Origin: Ganaspis brasiliensis | Taxonomy: Eukaryota > Arthropoda > Insecta > Hymenoptera > Figitidae | Reading direction: 5' to 3' | DNA: 64,000 nt | Assembly (NCBI GenBank): GCA_037103525.1 | Contig: JAZKLR010000160.1 | Span: forward strand, 5,766,001 to 5,830,000 | Shown here: in pieces, positions 38,569 to 50,031 of the stretch | How the letters are laid out: every line of letters starts with the position of its first letter | Numbering within the stretch: position 1 is the stretch's first letter | The notes under the pieces: model-generated | The model's database searches: none | Seen by the model: the letters and a program-made list of their open reading frames with translations, nothing else | Told to the model about the DNA's origin: nothing | Program-made: the position numbers and the translations under genes

Positions 38569-40260
38569 CTGGAGCATAAACTGCTCTTCCGTAACTAAAA
38601 GTTCCCAAAACATAGGAATCATTGATAGTATTAAATGATTTTATTTTCGGTCCAAGTTCTTTAAAAAAAATTCTAGCATAATCCATAAACCATTTTACCA
38701 TTAATTCATTGGTCCAACCACCGATTTCTTCCAAAACTTGAGGATGATCTCAGTGATACAATGTTTATTTATTTATTTATTTCATCATTTTACAGGCTTA
38801 ATAAAACCTTTTTACAATATATAAAAAAAAAAGACAAAGAATTTACAATTTGGCAATATAATATAAAATCAGCGTAACAATAGACAAAGAAAAATAGTGG
38901 CAACCGAAATTTGTAATAGAAGTTATAATTAAAAAGTATACACTATGTTAGCTGATTGGTTTATGAATTTATATTCAGAGGCTTCAAAAAAGTCCAAGTC
39001 ACTCCTAAATCTATTTGCCTCATTACACATTCTGCTGAATACAGAGTTATCAGCGTAATTAGTGCGATGTACATTTGTGTGAAAAAGCATAGGCTTAGGC
39101 TTTTTTGCCTTCTTACGTTTCTTAGAAAGAGGCTCATGAGGCACGGTCAGTTTAATCTTTTCTAAAACTGTAGCATTATTAACCCTACCCTGTATAATTT
39201 TGTATAAGAAGAGTAAATCATTATAACGAATCTTGACTCTATTTTAGGAATGTTAAGCGCAGTTCTGATCTCTGAATAATCATGACTAAATCGATCATAG
39301 TAAATGCCTAATAATCGAGCTGCAAAACGCAGGAACTTGTTTTGAACTCTCTCTAAACGCAAAACTTGATACTCCTGATAAGGTGACCAGATAACCGAGG
39401 CAGATTCAAGGATCGGCCTTACCAAAGATAAATACAGAACTCGAATAGTTGTTCTATTACAAAACTCCGAAGCATTTCTCATAATAAAGGCAAGCATCTT
39501 ATTAGCTTTAGAAATCACATCATTAATATGATTAAAGAATGAGAAGTCAACCGATAATGTAACGCCAAGGTCACGAATATTACAACCTCTGGTCAACAAA
39601 CTGGAGCCAATCATATATTGATGGTGAATAACAAGGTTTGAACGGGAAAAAGAAATAACTGAACATTTAGAAACATTTAGACTTAAATTGTTCTTTTCCG
39701 TCCATTCCAAGAGAGCATCAAGATCAATTTGTAATTCTGTAAAATCATTTAATTTGTTGATTATTTTATAAAATTTAAGGTCATCTGCATATAATAAAAA
39801 GAAACAGAAATTAAATACAGAGTATACAATGTTACCAATGGTTTAATTCCTTTAGAATGCAACTCATCAAGAAGGTCATTATAGTACTTTATACCATCCT
39901 TGCTTACACTATCTGCGAAACCAGTTGGCAAAATTCGTGTCCAACTTAACGAAAACCGGTAATGATCGAACTGCAAACATTTAAAAAAAATTGTTCAACA
40001 AACGTGAGGAGAAGATAATGATGTTACAACTATTGATACTGTTTGTAAAAATATAACGATAAGTGTCACAACGTCAAGTGCGCCTTGCATTAAATGATTT
40101 AAAATAACAAATAAACAGGCACACGTACTGCTATATTTTTCAGAAGTTTCACGTCCTTTTTGTACAAATGATATGAGTCAAAAGCTACATTCAGTACTTT
40201 TCTGATCAACATTTGAAAATGATTGATGCGTGTACCAATCCCAAACACCTTCACCTTTGT
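38569..40260 (-). pseudogene. Glycoside hydrolase family 1 (beta-glucosidase/myrosinase-like) pseudogene
   Basis: GH1 enzymes hydrolyse beta-glucosides. Two exons are visible on the - strand. Exon A, 40260-40129, encodes D-K-G-E-G-V-W-D-W-Y-T-H and, after a small frameshift near 40190, D-S-Y-H-L-Y-K-K-D-V-K-L-L-K-N. Exon B, 39970-38569, encodes FDHYRFSLSWTRILPTG, then L-V-T-L-Y, and after a LINE insertion W-T-N-E-L-M-V-K-W-F and G-R-A-V-Y-A-P-G before a GTAAAA donor. Splice sites GCA|GTACGT and TTTGCAG|TTC join A to B in frame. Lesions: the frameshift in A; TGA at 38750-38752 where the conserved H-W-D tryptophan belongs; the LINE between 38766 and 39823. The acid/base motif T-F-N-E-P reads T-I-N-D-S, so activity may have been lost before the gene broke. 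N- and C-terminal exons, including the nucleophile, were not found. Confidence 0.8.
38764..39823 (-). mobile_element. 5'-truncated LINE inserted in the GH1 exon
   Basis: On the - strand it encodes the RT C-terminal part (L-S-L-N-V-S-K-C...I-R-D-L-G-V-T-L...V-I-W-S-P-Y...R-L-E-R-V-Q-N-K-F-L-R), breaks frame near 39160, and resumes to a stop near 38929. An (AAAT)n tail ends it at 38764-38783. A perfect 10-bp target duplication, ATACAATGTT, flanks it (38756-38765; 39824-39833). Same broad family as LINE-A and LINE-B. Confidence 0.88.
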
Positions 40261-40443
40261 CTAAAACATTTTTTGTAACTTTCCTTATTTCAACATTTAT
40301 GTATTAAAACAATAAAGATCATTATTAAAAAAAAGAGCATAGCCGGTTAAGTATGTAAAATCTGCCCCGCACCTATTGTGCTCATATTGCTGTCACAATT
40401 TGGCATTGCTGTTAAAAAAATTTTCACCAAATATTAACCCTTC
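40261..40443. other. Short gap 5' of the GH1 pseudogene, nothing recognised
   Basis: AT-rich. The missing GH1 first exon would be expected on this side but no GH1-like translation is visible before the palindrome starts at 40444. Confidence 0.5.
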
Positions 40444-40615
40444 AATCCAATTTTTGGGGGAGATATGGAGGGGGTAAGTAAAATTGAAAAATGGGTTTTT
40501 ATTTAATCATAAACGGGATATACCCTTTCGTACATAGTACTCTTAAGCTAATAAGTTGCATCTCGCAACGTTTTTAGACCATGAACACAATAACAATAAT
40601 AAGTGCCAGGCGGAT

Positions 40616-43600
40616 TTAGAAACTATTGATATCAAAGATGATTCGGCGCAAAAGTAGTTTAAATCTTTCAATATTCGGCTCAAATAAATCAATTCTATCA
40701 GCCACTCCATTAGCCTCTCTGCTCAATCTACTAATTAGTGAGTTAATTCCATAATTCGTTTTGTGAAATGATATATAAAACAATGGCGAATATCTGGTTG
40801 CCCTAGGTGACTCATATAATTTAACCAGTGATTGTAAATGTTTACAAAATAAATATCCATTAATCAATTTATAGAGAAAAAGAATATCGGTGTACAAAAA
40901 TCTTGAGGTTAATTTAGGAATATTAAGCAGAGAGCGGATATGACTGTAGTCGTGGGCATGAGAATCAACATTTATATTAAGTTGATAAGCTGGAAACCGC
41001 AGGAATCTATTCTGAACCCTTTCAAGTCTTAATAAATTAAAAGTATAATATGGTACCCATATAACAGACGCGTATTCAAGTATTGATCGAACTAAAGTAA
41101 AATATAATGTTTTAAGAGTCACCATATTATGAAAAACAGATGCATTCCTCATCACAAATCCCAATGTTTTTAAAGATTTTTGAATCACTTCTGAAATGTG
41201 TTCATTATAAGAAAGATCATTACATAGTAATATTCCCAAATCACGAATTCTGTTTACCCTGACCAACTCGACCGAATCAATAGTATAGCAGTATAAATAT
41301 GTCTTTTGTTTTGCAAATGATATTACTGAACTTTTTTCTAAATTAATAGACATGTGATTACAGATACACCACTCAACGAGTCGATCAAGGTCAGACTGTA
41401 GTTGTTGGGAGTCACGACAAGGATTGTCTGAATGTATATCTTTATAAAATTTTAAATCATCTGCAAATAACAAAAAAGGAGAGTATTTAAAAACGGATTT
41501 AATATCATTAATATATATAATAAATAAAAGTGGTCCCAAATGTGATCCCTGAGGAACTCCCGATGTAGATTGAAACGGTTCAGAACAGTTATTTTCAACT
41601 CTAACCAAGTTAAATCTATCTGTTAGATAGCTTCTAAAGAATGAGACCAAATTTGAAGACATGCCCATGAGTTCAAGTTTACATGAGATTATATTATGAT
41701 CTAATTTGTCAAAAGCCTTAGTCAAATCAACATGGATTGCATCAACTTGTCCACCAGATTCGAGATTTAACATTAGATAATTTGTATATATGCCAAGATT
41801 AGTGACAGTTGATCTACCTCGTACAAATCCATGTTGTTCCTCTATGATACAATTTGAGAAATCCAAGTAAATTGAGTCATACAATAAACTTTCAAAAATT
41901 TTCGGTATAGCGCTAAGTATAGTAATAGGACGATAGTTAACAATGTTACTCTTATCTCCACTTTTATAGACAGGTACTATAATACCCTTCTTCCATTCGA
42001 ACGGAAATAAATTATTTTTTAAAGATAAATTAAACAAAATTTTTAATGGCTTAACAAAGGAATAACTGAACGAACGAAGAAAGAAGGGGGGTATTTTATC
42101 TGGACCTGGTCCTTTGTTAACATCAATATTCATTAATTTAGTTATAATATTATTTTCAGTCAGGGTAATGTCATGAAAATCAATTTTATTTTTAATCTCA
42201 TGCGTCGATGCATAATCTCTCTGTAGTGGAGTTGTATATACGGAACTAAAATTCTTTGCAAATAAATTGGCAATTTGTACTGGACTATCGCCTACCTCAG
42301 TACCGAGATACATAAGATTTGGGATGCGCTGATTTTTTCTATTAGAGTTTATGTAACTCCAAAAAATCTTTGGACTCTCAATTACTGAATTTTCGGTTCT
42401 CCTAATATAAGCGTCATAACATAAATCTGAAAGCGATTTACATCGAGATCTCAGTTCAGAAAATAGCAAATAATTAACATCATTCTTATTCCTAATATAA
42501 TTAACGTGAGCAGTCTTTTTCTCTATGAGAAGTTTTTTTAGTTCAGAGGAAAACCATGGAGGATAATTAGACTTAAATATACTTTTCACAGGAACGAACA
42601 TATCAAATGCAGAATATAAAATACTATAAAATATATCAACAGCTTCATTCACATTGTCAACATTAAGTTCCTGCTCCCAAGGGATCATTCACATATCACG
42701 TGATACAAATTTGAGCTATTTTGAACCCCCTCCCCCCTCCTCGTGATACTTTTGCTATTGCTAAAAAAATTAATTTCCATGGGCCGTGATATTTTGCCTA
42801 CCCCCCTCCCTCCCCTAAAGATATCACGTGATATGTGGACGACCCCCCAATCAATTGAGTCCAAATATAATAACAATTCAGAAGAATTACAATTGTCAAA
42901 ATCATATTTTAAATCAACATTAATCTCATTAAAATCGGAATTACAATCATTCAAAATATCAATTAAGAGAGATGGGTGATAATTATCTAAAGTCAATAGT
43001 GTGTCATTTGACAGATTAAAAGCAACGTAGCTAGGATCACCAAAAACCAGATCAAGTACAGAATTATATATGTTGAGAATATTATTAATCTGTGACAGAC
43101 CCATAAATTCCAATGTGTCAGATATCAAAGAAGCTATAGACTTTTGCTGGGGTGAAAGATTTGTGCTTACTATACATGATAAACTGTCCGTTACGTTATA
43201 ATTCCAATTAAGAAATGGTAAATTAAAATCTCCCACTATGCATAGTTTTGAAAGTGGAAACATCATAATAATATCCTCAAACATCTGACACATATTCGTA
43301 TATACATTTATTGACGAGTTGGGGGGTATATAAATACAACCAAGAACATGTAGATCATTTTTAATATAGTATTTTAAGAAAACATGTTCAATAGTTTCAC
43401 AATTAGTCTTAATTATTGAACTTTTTAAGTCCTTTTTAACTGCTATCAAAACCCCGCCACCCCTCAATTTGTCACTAGTTTTACTGTTTCTGTCAAACCG
43501 GTAAATATCAAAATTAAAAAATCCCAATTCCTCTGAACATATATCTGGACTTAGTCACGTTTCGCTTAAAGCAATTATTCTATAGGGAAAAACAAATATA

Positions 43601-44010
43601 TTCTGACGAAGATCATGAATTTTTGTCCGTACGCCCCTGACATTTTGATAATAGATCTGAAATAATCCCTGAGTACGATAAGAGGAGACAATACCTTAAA
43701 CAGTCGATGCGCGTGAATCATCTACTGCGCCATATTCGCTGATTGCACATCCACTTGCGCCGATCTCTGGGTTTGAGGCTTGATTTTTGTTAGAGTGGGA
43801 ATCCCACGACGAAACACCAGTCTCAACTCCGCCTCTCCTTTCTGACGGCGCTGATTCAATTCGCTTTTCAACGACTTCAACTCTTTTAGCTGCATCTTCG
43901 TTAGATCCCTTGCCATCCATAGGTTTTCCTGCATTTGCGTTTGAGTGTGAGTCTCCTTTGCAGTCAGAAACAGTTTTAACATTTTTAACGCTGCCTCCTC
44001 CGTCGCACAC
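40616..44010 (-). pseudogene. LINE-A ORF2: endonuclease/reverse transcriptase, broken
   Basis: The frame opens inside ORF1 (44010) and shows Y-Y-Q-N-V-R-G near 43640, then the APE endonuclease (G-G-G-V-L-I-A, G-D-F-N-L-P-F) and RT (P-G-P-D-K-I-P, N-Y-R-P-I-T-I-L-S-A-I-P-K, G-V-P-Q-G-S-H-L-G-P-L-L, catalytic F-A-D-D near 41460). Lesions: a TAA at 43696-43698; a TGA replacing the tryptophan of E-T-W-L-S near 43555; and a 166-bp MITE at 42681-42846 that splits endonuclease from RT and shifts the frame. The RT part 42688-40616 is otherwise open. Confidence 0.85.
42681..42846. mobile_element. 166-bp MITE inside LINE-A ORF2
   Basis: TIR pair CATATCACGTGATA / TATCACGTGATATGTG. The element is flanked by CCAA at 42677-42680 and 42847-42850, a probable 4-bp target duplication. 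Removing it restores the LINE frame relation expected from LINE-B (D-W-E against N-W-E). Confidence 0.82.
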
Positions 44011-44699
44011 ACTATTCTGATTGGTCTTGGTTTTGACTGATGATCCTGCGCAACAGATCCAAGTCTCAATATTTGAATATTTTGGAGGTCACTTAAGGGA
44101 ATTACTTTTTTCAGTTCATTAATTACAATAGTGCACAAATCAACACTACTGTCGTTCGATGAACAAGCACCAGCAATTTCTCGCTCAGGAAATCCAAATA
44201 ACATTAAGTTATTCTTCTTTTCAGCTCGAATATTTATTTCATTGATGCATTGTCTTGCAAAGAAATTAGTCTCTAAAGCATTATCAAGTTTCGTATCGCT
44301 AATTTTTATTTTATCCTCCACCACTGTCATTCGAGAATTCAGGGCTTTAATTTCTACTTCATTATTACCTAGTCTAGTCAGGGTATCATCAATCTTCGTA
44401 GAGATGCCAGTTATAGAAATTTTCAGTTCTCTAATTGCCGCCATCACGGAATCCGGATCCGTAGTGCCAGAAGGAGAGGGTAACGGTGAAGGTGATGCAG
44501 GACGTGGATCACAGCACCGAGCAAAAGACTTATTCTCCAAAATGACCATTTGCGAAGCACATCCTGGGTGATAAGGCGTCTTGCAACCAGGACACCGGAC
44601 AGGAGCAACACGTAAAATATCCTTCTTGCACTTTCCACAATTTTCAGTAACACTAAGAGTATCCAAATTACTCATTTTCAACTCTATCATATTCACCAC
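43722..44699 (-). CDS. LINE-A ORF1 (PHD-like finger, coiled coil, RNA-binding-like)
   Basis: 325 aa, apparently intact. The N-terminal cysteine/histidine cluster C-G-K-C-K-K-D-I...C-P-G-C-K-T-P-Y-H-P-G-C and a later C-C fit a PHD-like zinc finger. A heptad-rich region at about 90-150 (I-S-T-K-I-D-D-T-L-T-R-L) suggests oligomerisation. The rest has L-M-L-F-G-F-P-E and I-R-I-V-C-A-T-E, as in L1-like ORF1 RNA-binding folds. LINE-B ORF1 has the same layout. It would bind element RNA to form the retrotransposition particle. Confidence 0.8.
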   Translation of the reverse strand: MVNMIELKMSNLDTLSVTENCGKCKKDILRVAPVRCPGCKTPYHPGCASQMVILENKSFARCCDPRPASPSPLPSPSGTTDPDSVMAAIRELKISITGISTKIDDTLTRLGNNEVEIKALNSRMTVVEDKIKISDTKLDNALETNFFARQCINEINIRAEKKNNLMLFGFPEREIAGACSSNDSSVDLCTIVINELKKVIPLSDLQNIQILRLGSVAQDHQSKPRPIRIVCATEEAALKMLKLFLTAKETHTQTQMQENLWMARDLTKMQLKELKSLKSELNQRRQKGEAELRLVFRRGIPTLTKIKPQTQRSAQVDVQSANMAQ

Positions 44700-45786
44700 A
44701 ATGTAAAACCGGCTCTTTTAGGTTAGAAACAACCACGAGTCAATTGATGCCCAAAAAGATCAATGAGATCCACCGAAAATTTTCAAACTTGAGAGAAAAA
44801 CTTTGACTAGTACTTTCGGTGACAATCAATTACAAAATAATAACTTTTCTAAGTCAGAAATTTAAAATAAAATAAGAACTGATCAAAGCACGTGTTCAGT
44901 TATAGCCACCTAGCGGACCACCACGTTTCTCCAAAACGGCTGATTCGATTTCATTAAATAAAATATATGTTAAGGTAGTCAATGAGACTATTAAGAAAAA
45001 AAAAAAGTTTTTATTTTAGCACAAAAATTACAATAAAAAAAAAATTCTCAAAATGCTCAATAATTTTTTGTTGTTGTTATATTTAAGAGCGACACTCACA
45101 GATTTCAGCTGATTTATTCCCCAAAGTATGCCCAATAATAAAAAATGTTTACCTAATTTATTTTCGAGGTGCGTCATAGTAAAAAAAATTAAAATATGAC
45201 GTGCTCATAGAACGTTACAGAGTAATTCCCATTGGCGGATCCACGTGGGGGGGGGGGGGTCGTGGGGGTCATGACCTCCCCTGAAGCCTTATATATACAT
45301 GTATGTGAGAGAGAGATAACATTATAGTGTCTAAATAATTATATTATATTATTTAAACGGTCGCCATGTAAGTTTTACGGTTTAGACGATAGGTCCCTTT
45401 TCTCGTGCGGCGTCATATGTAGGTTATCATATTTTTTATTTTTAAAACCCATGTTCATTGTTTATGATCCTCTGAGTATATAAAATGTAAGACTAACGAA
45501 GATTAAAAATATAACAAAAGTAAATAAATATCAAAATGTGTCACGTAGAAGTAGCTATTGCCAGGGGCGCACAGTGGGACTTTTAGCATTTTTTTGTCGA
45601 TATCTAATATCTCTCGATAAAATAGACAAAACTAAGTGGTCCCTGGATCAAAATAAAGCTAGATAAATACAGAATAAGGAAAAATTATAGAAAAGCTTTC
45701 TTCTAATTTTTCTGGTCCAGGAAACACTCGAGAAGTTAGCAATTTTTTCAAAAAAACGACCAATTCACAAATCAAGTGTTTTTGGG

Positions 45787-46080
45787 AAATTCAGTCCGCG
45801 ATATTGGATCCGCCATATTGAATTTCTCAATTAGAATATTATATTTACATTCTGCGACCCAAAAAACATCAGAAAACCAAGTTGCGTAAAAATCGATTAT
45901 TTTTGAGATTTTAGCCCGCCATACTGGATCCGCTATATTGAATTTCCCAATTTGAATGTTATAATTACATTCTATGACCCAAAAAACATCTGAAAACTAA
46001 GTTTCGTAAAAATCGATTATTTTTTTAGTTTTAAGTCCGCCATATTGTATTCGCCATTTTGAAAGTTAATATTTTATTTA
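45787..46080. repeat. Tandem repeat of about 117 bp, 2.5 units
   Basis: Units begin near TCAGTCCGCGATATTGGATC (about 45790), TTAGCCCGCCATACTGGATC and TTAAGTCCGCCATATTGTAT, each followed by ACATTCT(G/A)(C/T)GACCCAAAA and AAAAATCGATTAT. It forms the centre of the giant palindrome. Confidence 0.75.
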
Positions 46081-47056
46081 TATTTTAATGTAGTGACCTC
46101 AGAAGCTTACGAATAACGACTTTTGTAAAGTTTTACAAATTTGTTTTGTCTGTATACTTCAATTGGTCGTTTTTCTGAAAAAATTGTTAACTTCTCGAGT
46201 GTTTCCTGGACCAGAAAAATTAGAAGAAAGCTTTTCTATAATTTTTCCTTATTCTGTATTTATCTAGCTTTATTTTGATCCAGGGACCACTTAGTTTTGT
46301 CTATTTTATCGAGAGATATTAGATATCGACAAAAAAAATGCTAAAAGTCCCACTGTGCACCCCTGGCAATAGCTACTTCTACGTGACACATTTTGATATT
46401 TATTTACTTTTGTTATATTTTTAATCTTCGTTAGTCTTACATTTTATATACTCAGAGGATCATAAACAATGAACATGGGTTTTAAAAATAAAAAATATGA
46501 TAACCTACATATGACGCCGCACGAGAAAAGGGACCTATCGTCTAAACCGTAAAACTTACATGGCGACCGTTTAAATAATATAATATAATTATTTAGACAC
46601 TATAATGTTATCTCTCTCTCACATACATGTATATATATGCTTCAGGGGAGGTCATGACCCTCACGACCCCCCCCCCCCCCCACGTGGATCCGCCAATGGC
46701 AATTACTCTGTAACTTTCCATGAGCACGTCATATTTTAATTTTTTTTGCTATGATGCACCTCGAAAATAAATTAGGTAAAAATTTTTTATTATTGGGGAT
46801 ACTTTAGGGAATAAATCAGCTGAAATCTGTGAGTGTCGCTCTTAAATATAACAAAAAAAATTTTTTTGAGTATTTTGAGAATTTTTTTTTTATTGTAATT
46901 TTTGTGCAAAAATAAAAACTTTTTTTTTCTTAATAGTCTCATTGACTACCTTAACATATATTTTATTTAATGAAATCGAATCAGCCGTTTTGGAGAAAAA
47001 CCCATTTTTCAATTTTACTTACCCCCTCCATATCTCCCCCAAAAATTGGATTTAAG

Positions 47057-47672
47057 GCCGTTGGAGACACAGAGTCCGCAGAGAATCTGTAGGGGGATCA
47101 GTGGTTCTCAAAGACTGTCCCCATGAGTTTTGAAGACTTAGGAATTTTTCGCGACAAAGTCCAACACTTTTCCCACAAAAGAACATCGTACTGCAAATTC
47201 TATTGAAATTAAGATTCAGAAAAATACTTACTTTTGATAAATCAAGTGTTTCCTGAGCTTTAGTGTCTCGAGGAAATTCGTGTGATGAAAACAACCTCCA
47301 ATGATGTTCCAAGTTTGGCAATTTTTTCCAATAAAACCCGACACTTTTTCCGAAAATGAAAAATCGTACTGCACATTTAAATTTAATTAGCACTTTTTCA
47401 CTTATTTTGTTTTTGGCATATGAGTTTTTAAATTGCGTCAGTCTCTCGAGGAAATACAAAATCACTTGACACTTCACTCACTGATTCGGACTTTGACAAT
47501 TTTTTTCGTCGAAACCCGACACTTTTTCCGCATATGGTCATCGTAGTGTAAATTTAAATTTAACTAGCACTTTTTCACTTATTTTGTTTTTGGCATTTGA
47601 GTTTTTAAATCGCGTCAGTCTCTCGAGGAAAGTAATTTTTTTTTCCATTTCATCAAAGAAAATGTCAAACAA
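47057..47672. repeat. Tandem repeat unit, left copy (monomers of about 160-180 bp)
   Basis: Monomers share CCCGACACTTTTTCCG, TAGCACTTTTTCACTTATTT and GCGTCAGTCTCTCGAGGAAA; starts at about 47160 (degenerate), 47311 and 47486. The same monomer pair follows at 56885 and 57064. The larger unit also includes GCAGAATATAGTTTGTCGTG... found after the transposon at 56797. Short - strand open frames here are repeat artefacts. Confidence 0.75.
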
Positions 47673-48205
47673 TATGGGTCGAGTCCATACCAAGTGATCA
47701 CACCAATTTCAGTCATATTGAGTAATATTTACGAAATTGATATTTTGGGTTCCTTTAGGAGTAAAAAAAATAAATTTTAATTATTTTTAAAAAATTCAAA
47801 ATATTTTCGAAAATATTCAAATTCGAAATTTTATGTACTATTTTTTTTGTGTTATCATAACTTCTGTAATTTTGAAGCAATTGAGATCATTTTTTTTTAA
47901 ATTACTCGTATTTAAATACTCTTTCAAGAAAAATTATAATAATTAAGAAATTGTTTATAATTACATTTTTTTAAAAAAATTAAATTATTTATTTAAACAA
48001 AATCTAAAGTATATCATCGTTCTTTTTCAAAAAATTCATAAACATAGCCTATAATGTGCTTAAAAATTTAAGCCAAAGAAAAAGATGGTATGTATTATAG
48101 TTTTTGAGAAAAAAATTATTAAGTTATGCTAGCGCGGCGCGGACCGGTGTCACCGCTACTCAACGCGTAGTTCCGTAGTAACCGAAATGTATGTATATTT
48201 TTACA

Positions 48206-49203
48206 TAATGTAAATATAGTTAGTGTATTATATTTAAATTATAAGCTTCAGAAAGTCACACTGATCTTTTCATAGTACATGGACATCAAACTTTAGAATT
48301 AAAAAAATCGGAGAAAATAATTAAAGTAAAAAAAAGTAATTAAAAAATTGGTAATTTATAGAAAAATAATAAAAATAACTAAAAATTGGGAAAATTATTA
48401 AAATTTAAGAATAATAATTGAAAATTTGTTAAATCAATTGAAAAATAATTAATATAATTAAAAACTGGTAAAAATAAGTGAAAATAAGTGAATAATTAAA
48501 ATAATTTAAAACTGAAGAAAGAAAAATAATGGACTGGTAAAATTATCAAAATTCGCGATGTTCAGGGGTGTTAATTTTTTTTCTTATGCAATTTTAGACC
48601 TAAAATTATGGGGTAATGTCAAAAATAGAGAAACAAATAATTTGCGGAGTTTGAGAAATTTATTCTAAGAAAAACTTAAATTTTAAAAATTAAACCTCTT
48701 TCACAATTTTCATTTTTTCCATCGACAATTTTTTTGTGGGATTTTTAAATGATTTTCTACAATCCATCGTATGGATTTTGAAAAATAAAATTTCGAAAAT
48801 GACCAAAAAAATATTGTTTTTTAATTTTTATGTAATACCATAATTCTACATCTTAATTGATGTAAGAAAAAAAATGACACCTCTGAGCATCAAAAATTTT
48901 GTTGAGTTAAAATTTCACCTATCTCTCCCCTTAAAGAATGATAAAAATAGTTTGAAAATAGTTGAAAGAAATGAAAACTATAATAAATTTAAAAGATGAC
49001 AAAATTTTATAAGGAGAAAAATGATTAAAAATTTGAAACATAAAGTATGAAACATAAAATTTGTCAGTACTGCGAAGTACTGACAAACTTCGCAGGTGTT
49101 GCGAAAAAAAAAATTTCAAATCAATCTTATAAGTTCACATAATAGAAAAAATTATATGAATTTGTGTTGATATCTATAATTAAATTCAATATTTAATATT
49201 TTA
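48206..49203. other. Non-coding left interior of the Sola-like element
   Basis: AT-rich sequence between the left TIR and LINE-B. It contains a hairpin, GTCAGTACTGCGAAGTACTGAC, at about 49062-49083. No extension of the transposase was recognised here. Confidence 0.45.
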
Positions 49204-50031
49204 AAGATTTCGAATTTGCCGCTAACATTTGTAGTTCTTAACTTGCCGCTAGGTGCGTGTATTTCTCGAAAGAGAGATCGTTGAGTATTGTCTATATAAG
49301 CAAGCAAGCTTTAATTAAAAATTCACTTATATACAGGTTTGTATCCTTTGATTTTTTATCGTTTTGCGTTTGTAGTTGAAGTGATTGAATTTGGGTCATT
49401 ATTAGTACTAGTCTCACTTTTTTCTAATTTTTTAAAAATTAGAAAAATTGGGCCAGTATTATTACTGATCTTTTTTTTTATTTTTCACGTTTTTTCGTTT
49501 ACAAGAAAAACGTAAAGATGCCCTTAAAATTTTGTTGCAATCCTCTGCAAAAACCCAACCATAATTTTTACAATAAAAATTTGCGATTGGTACCAGCATC
49601 TATTATAAAAATATATCCATCATTAACAAATGCAAATGATATTGCCGCTAGGTGGCTTCTTTATAAACACGTGTTAATAATCGATCGTGATTTTTACTTT
49701 ATATATTTTATTATTATACCGATTAATAGCAGCAAATGAATTTTCATTATTGTGCCTAACCTCTGGACTATTATATTATATGAAATAATTATCTGATACG
49801 GTGATTTCTTCCCTGGCTGATAAGTTTAAGTTCCCGGTTTCATCCTAACCTCAAAATGTATGGTGGTAGACTTTTATTCACGTGCTCAACATGAAATGTG
49901 AATAATACCAGTGCCTATGAACGAATTATCATTTTAGTGCATAATTTTTGGGACTACTTTTATCGGGCTCAGCGACTTGATCCCGGTTGGCGGACTATAC
50001 TTGTTCCTAACCTCAGTGTGAAAAGTGTAAA

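Larger units (their letters stand above)
40501..44925 (-). mobile_element. LINE-A, full-length but degraded APE-type LINE
   Basis: On the - strand it has a 5' UTR (to 44700) with CCGCTAGGTGGC and ACACGTG also found in LINE-B, then ORF1, ORF2 and an ATTAAATAAA tail. The uninterrupted right arm of the palindrome shows the empty site (GGGTTTTT joined to CTCC), which fixes both ends. It belongs to a CR1/Jockey-like group; the clade is not settled. Confidence 0.85.
40444..47052. mobile_element. Giant foldback element (arms about 0.9 kb) split by LINE-A
   Basis: The left end AATCCAATTTTTGGGGGAGA (40444) is inverted at 47033-47052. The left arm continues to 40500, is interrupted by LINE-A (40501-44925), and resumes at TTTCTCCAAAACGGCTGATT to about 45768. 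The right arm runs about 46161-47052. The arms look about 97% alike, including a G-run/C-run of 13-14 at 45248 and 46668. The centre (45769-46161) has a tandem repeat of about 117 bp. No transposase. Superfamily unknown. Confidence 0.8.

Noticed and set aside
40432..40448. TTAACCCTTCAATCC at the left edge of the giant palindrome as a piggyBac end
   Set aside because: The right edge has GGATTTAAGGCCGTT with no matching TTAA, so the piggyBac signature is not met.
47052..47477. 141-codon - strand frame with SEKVLIKFKCAVRF
   Set aside because: A near copy occurs at 56850-57056 because both lie in the same tandem repeat; monomers are short and frames do not persist across units.
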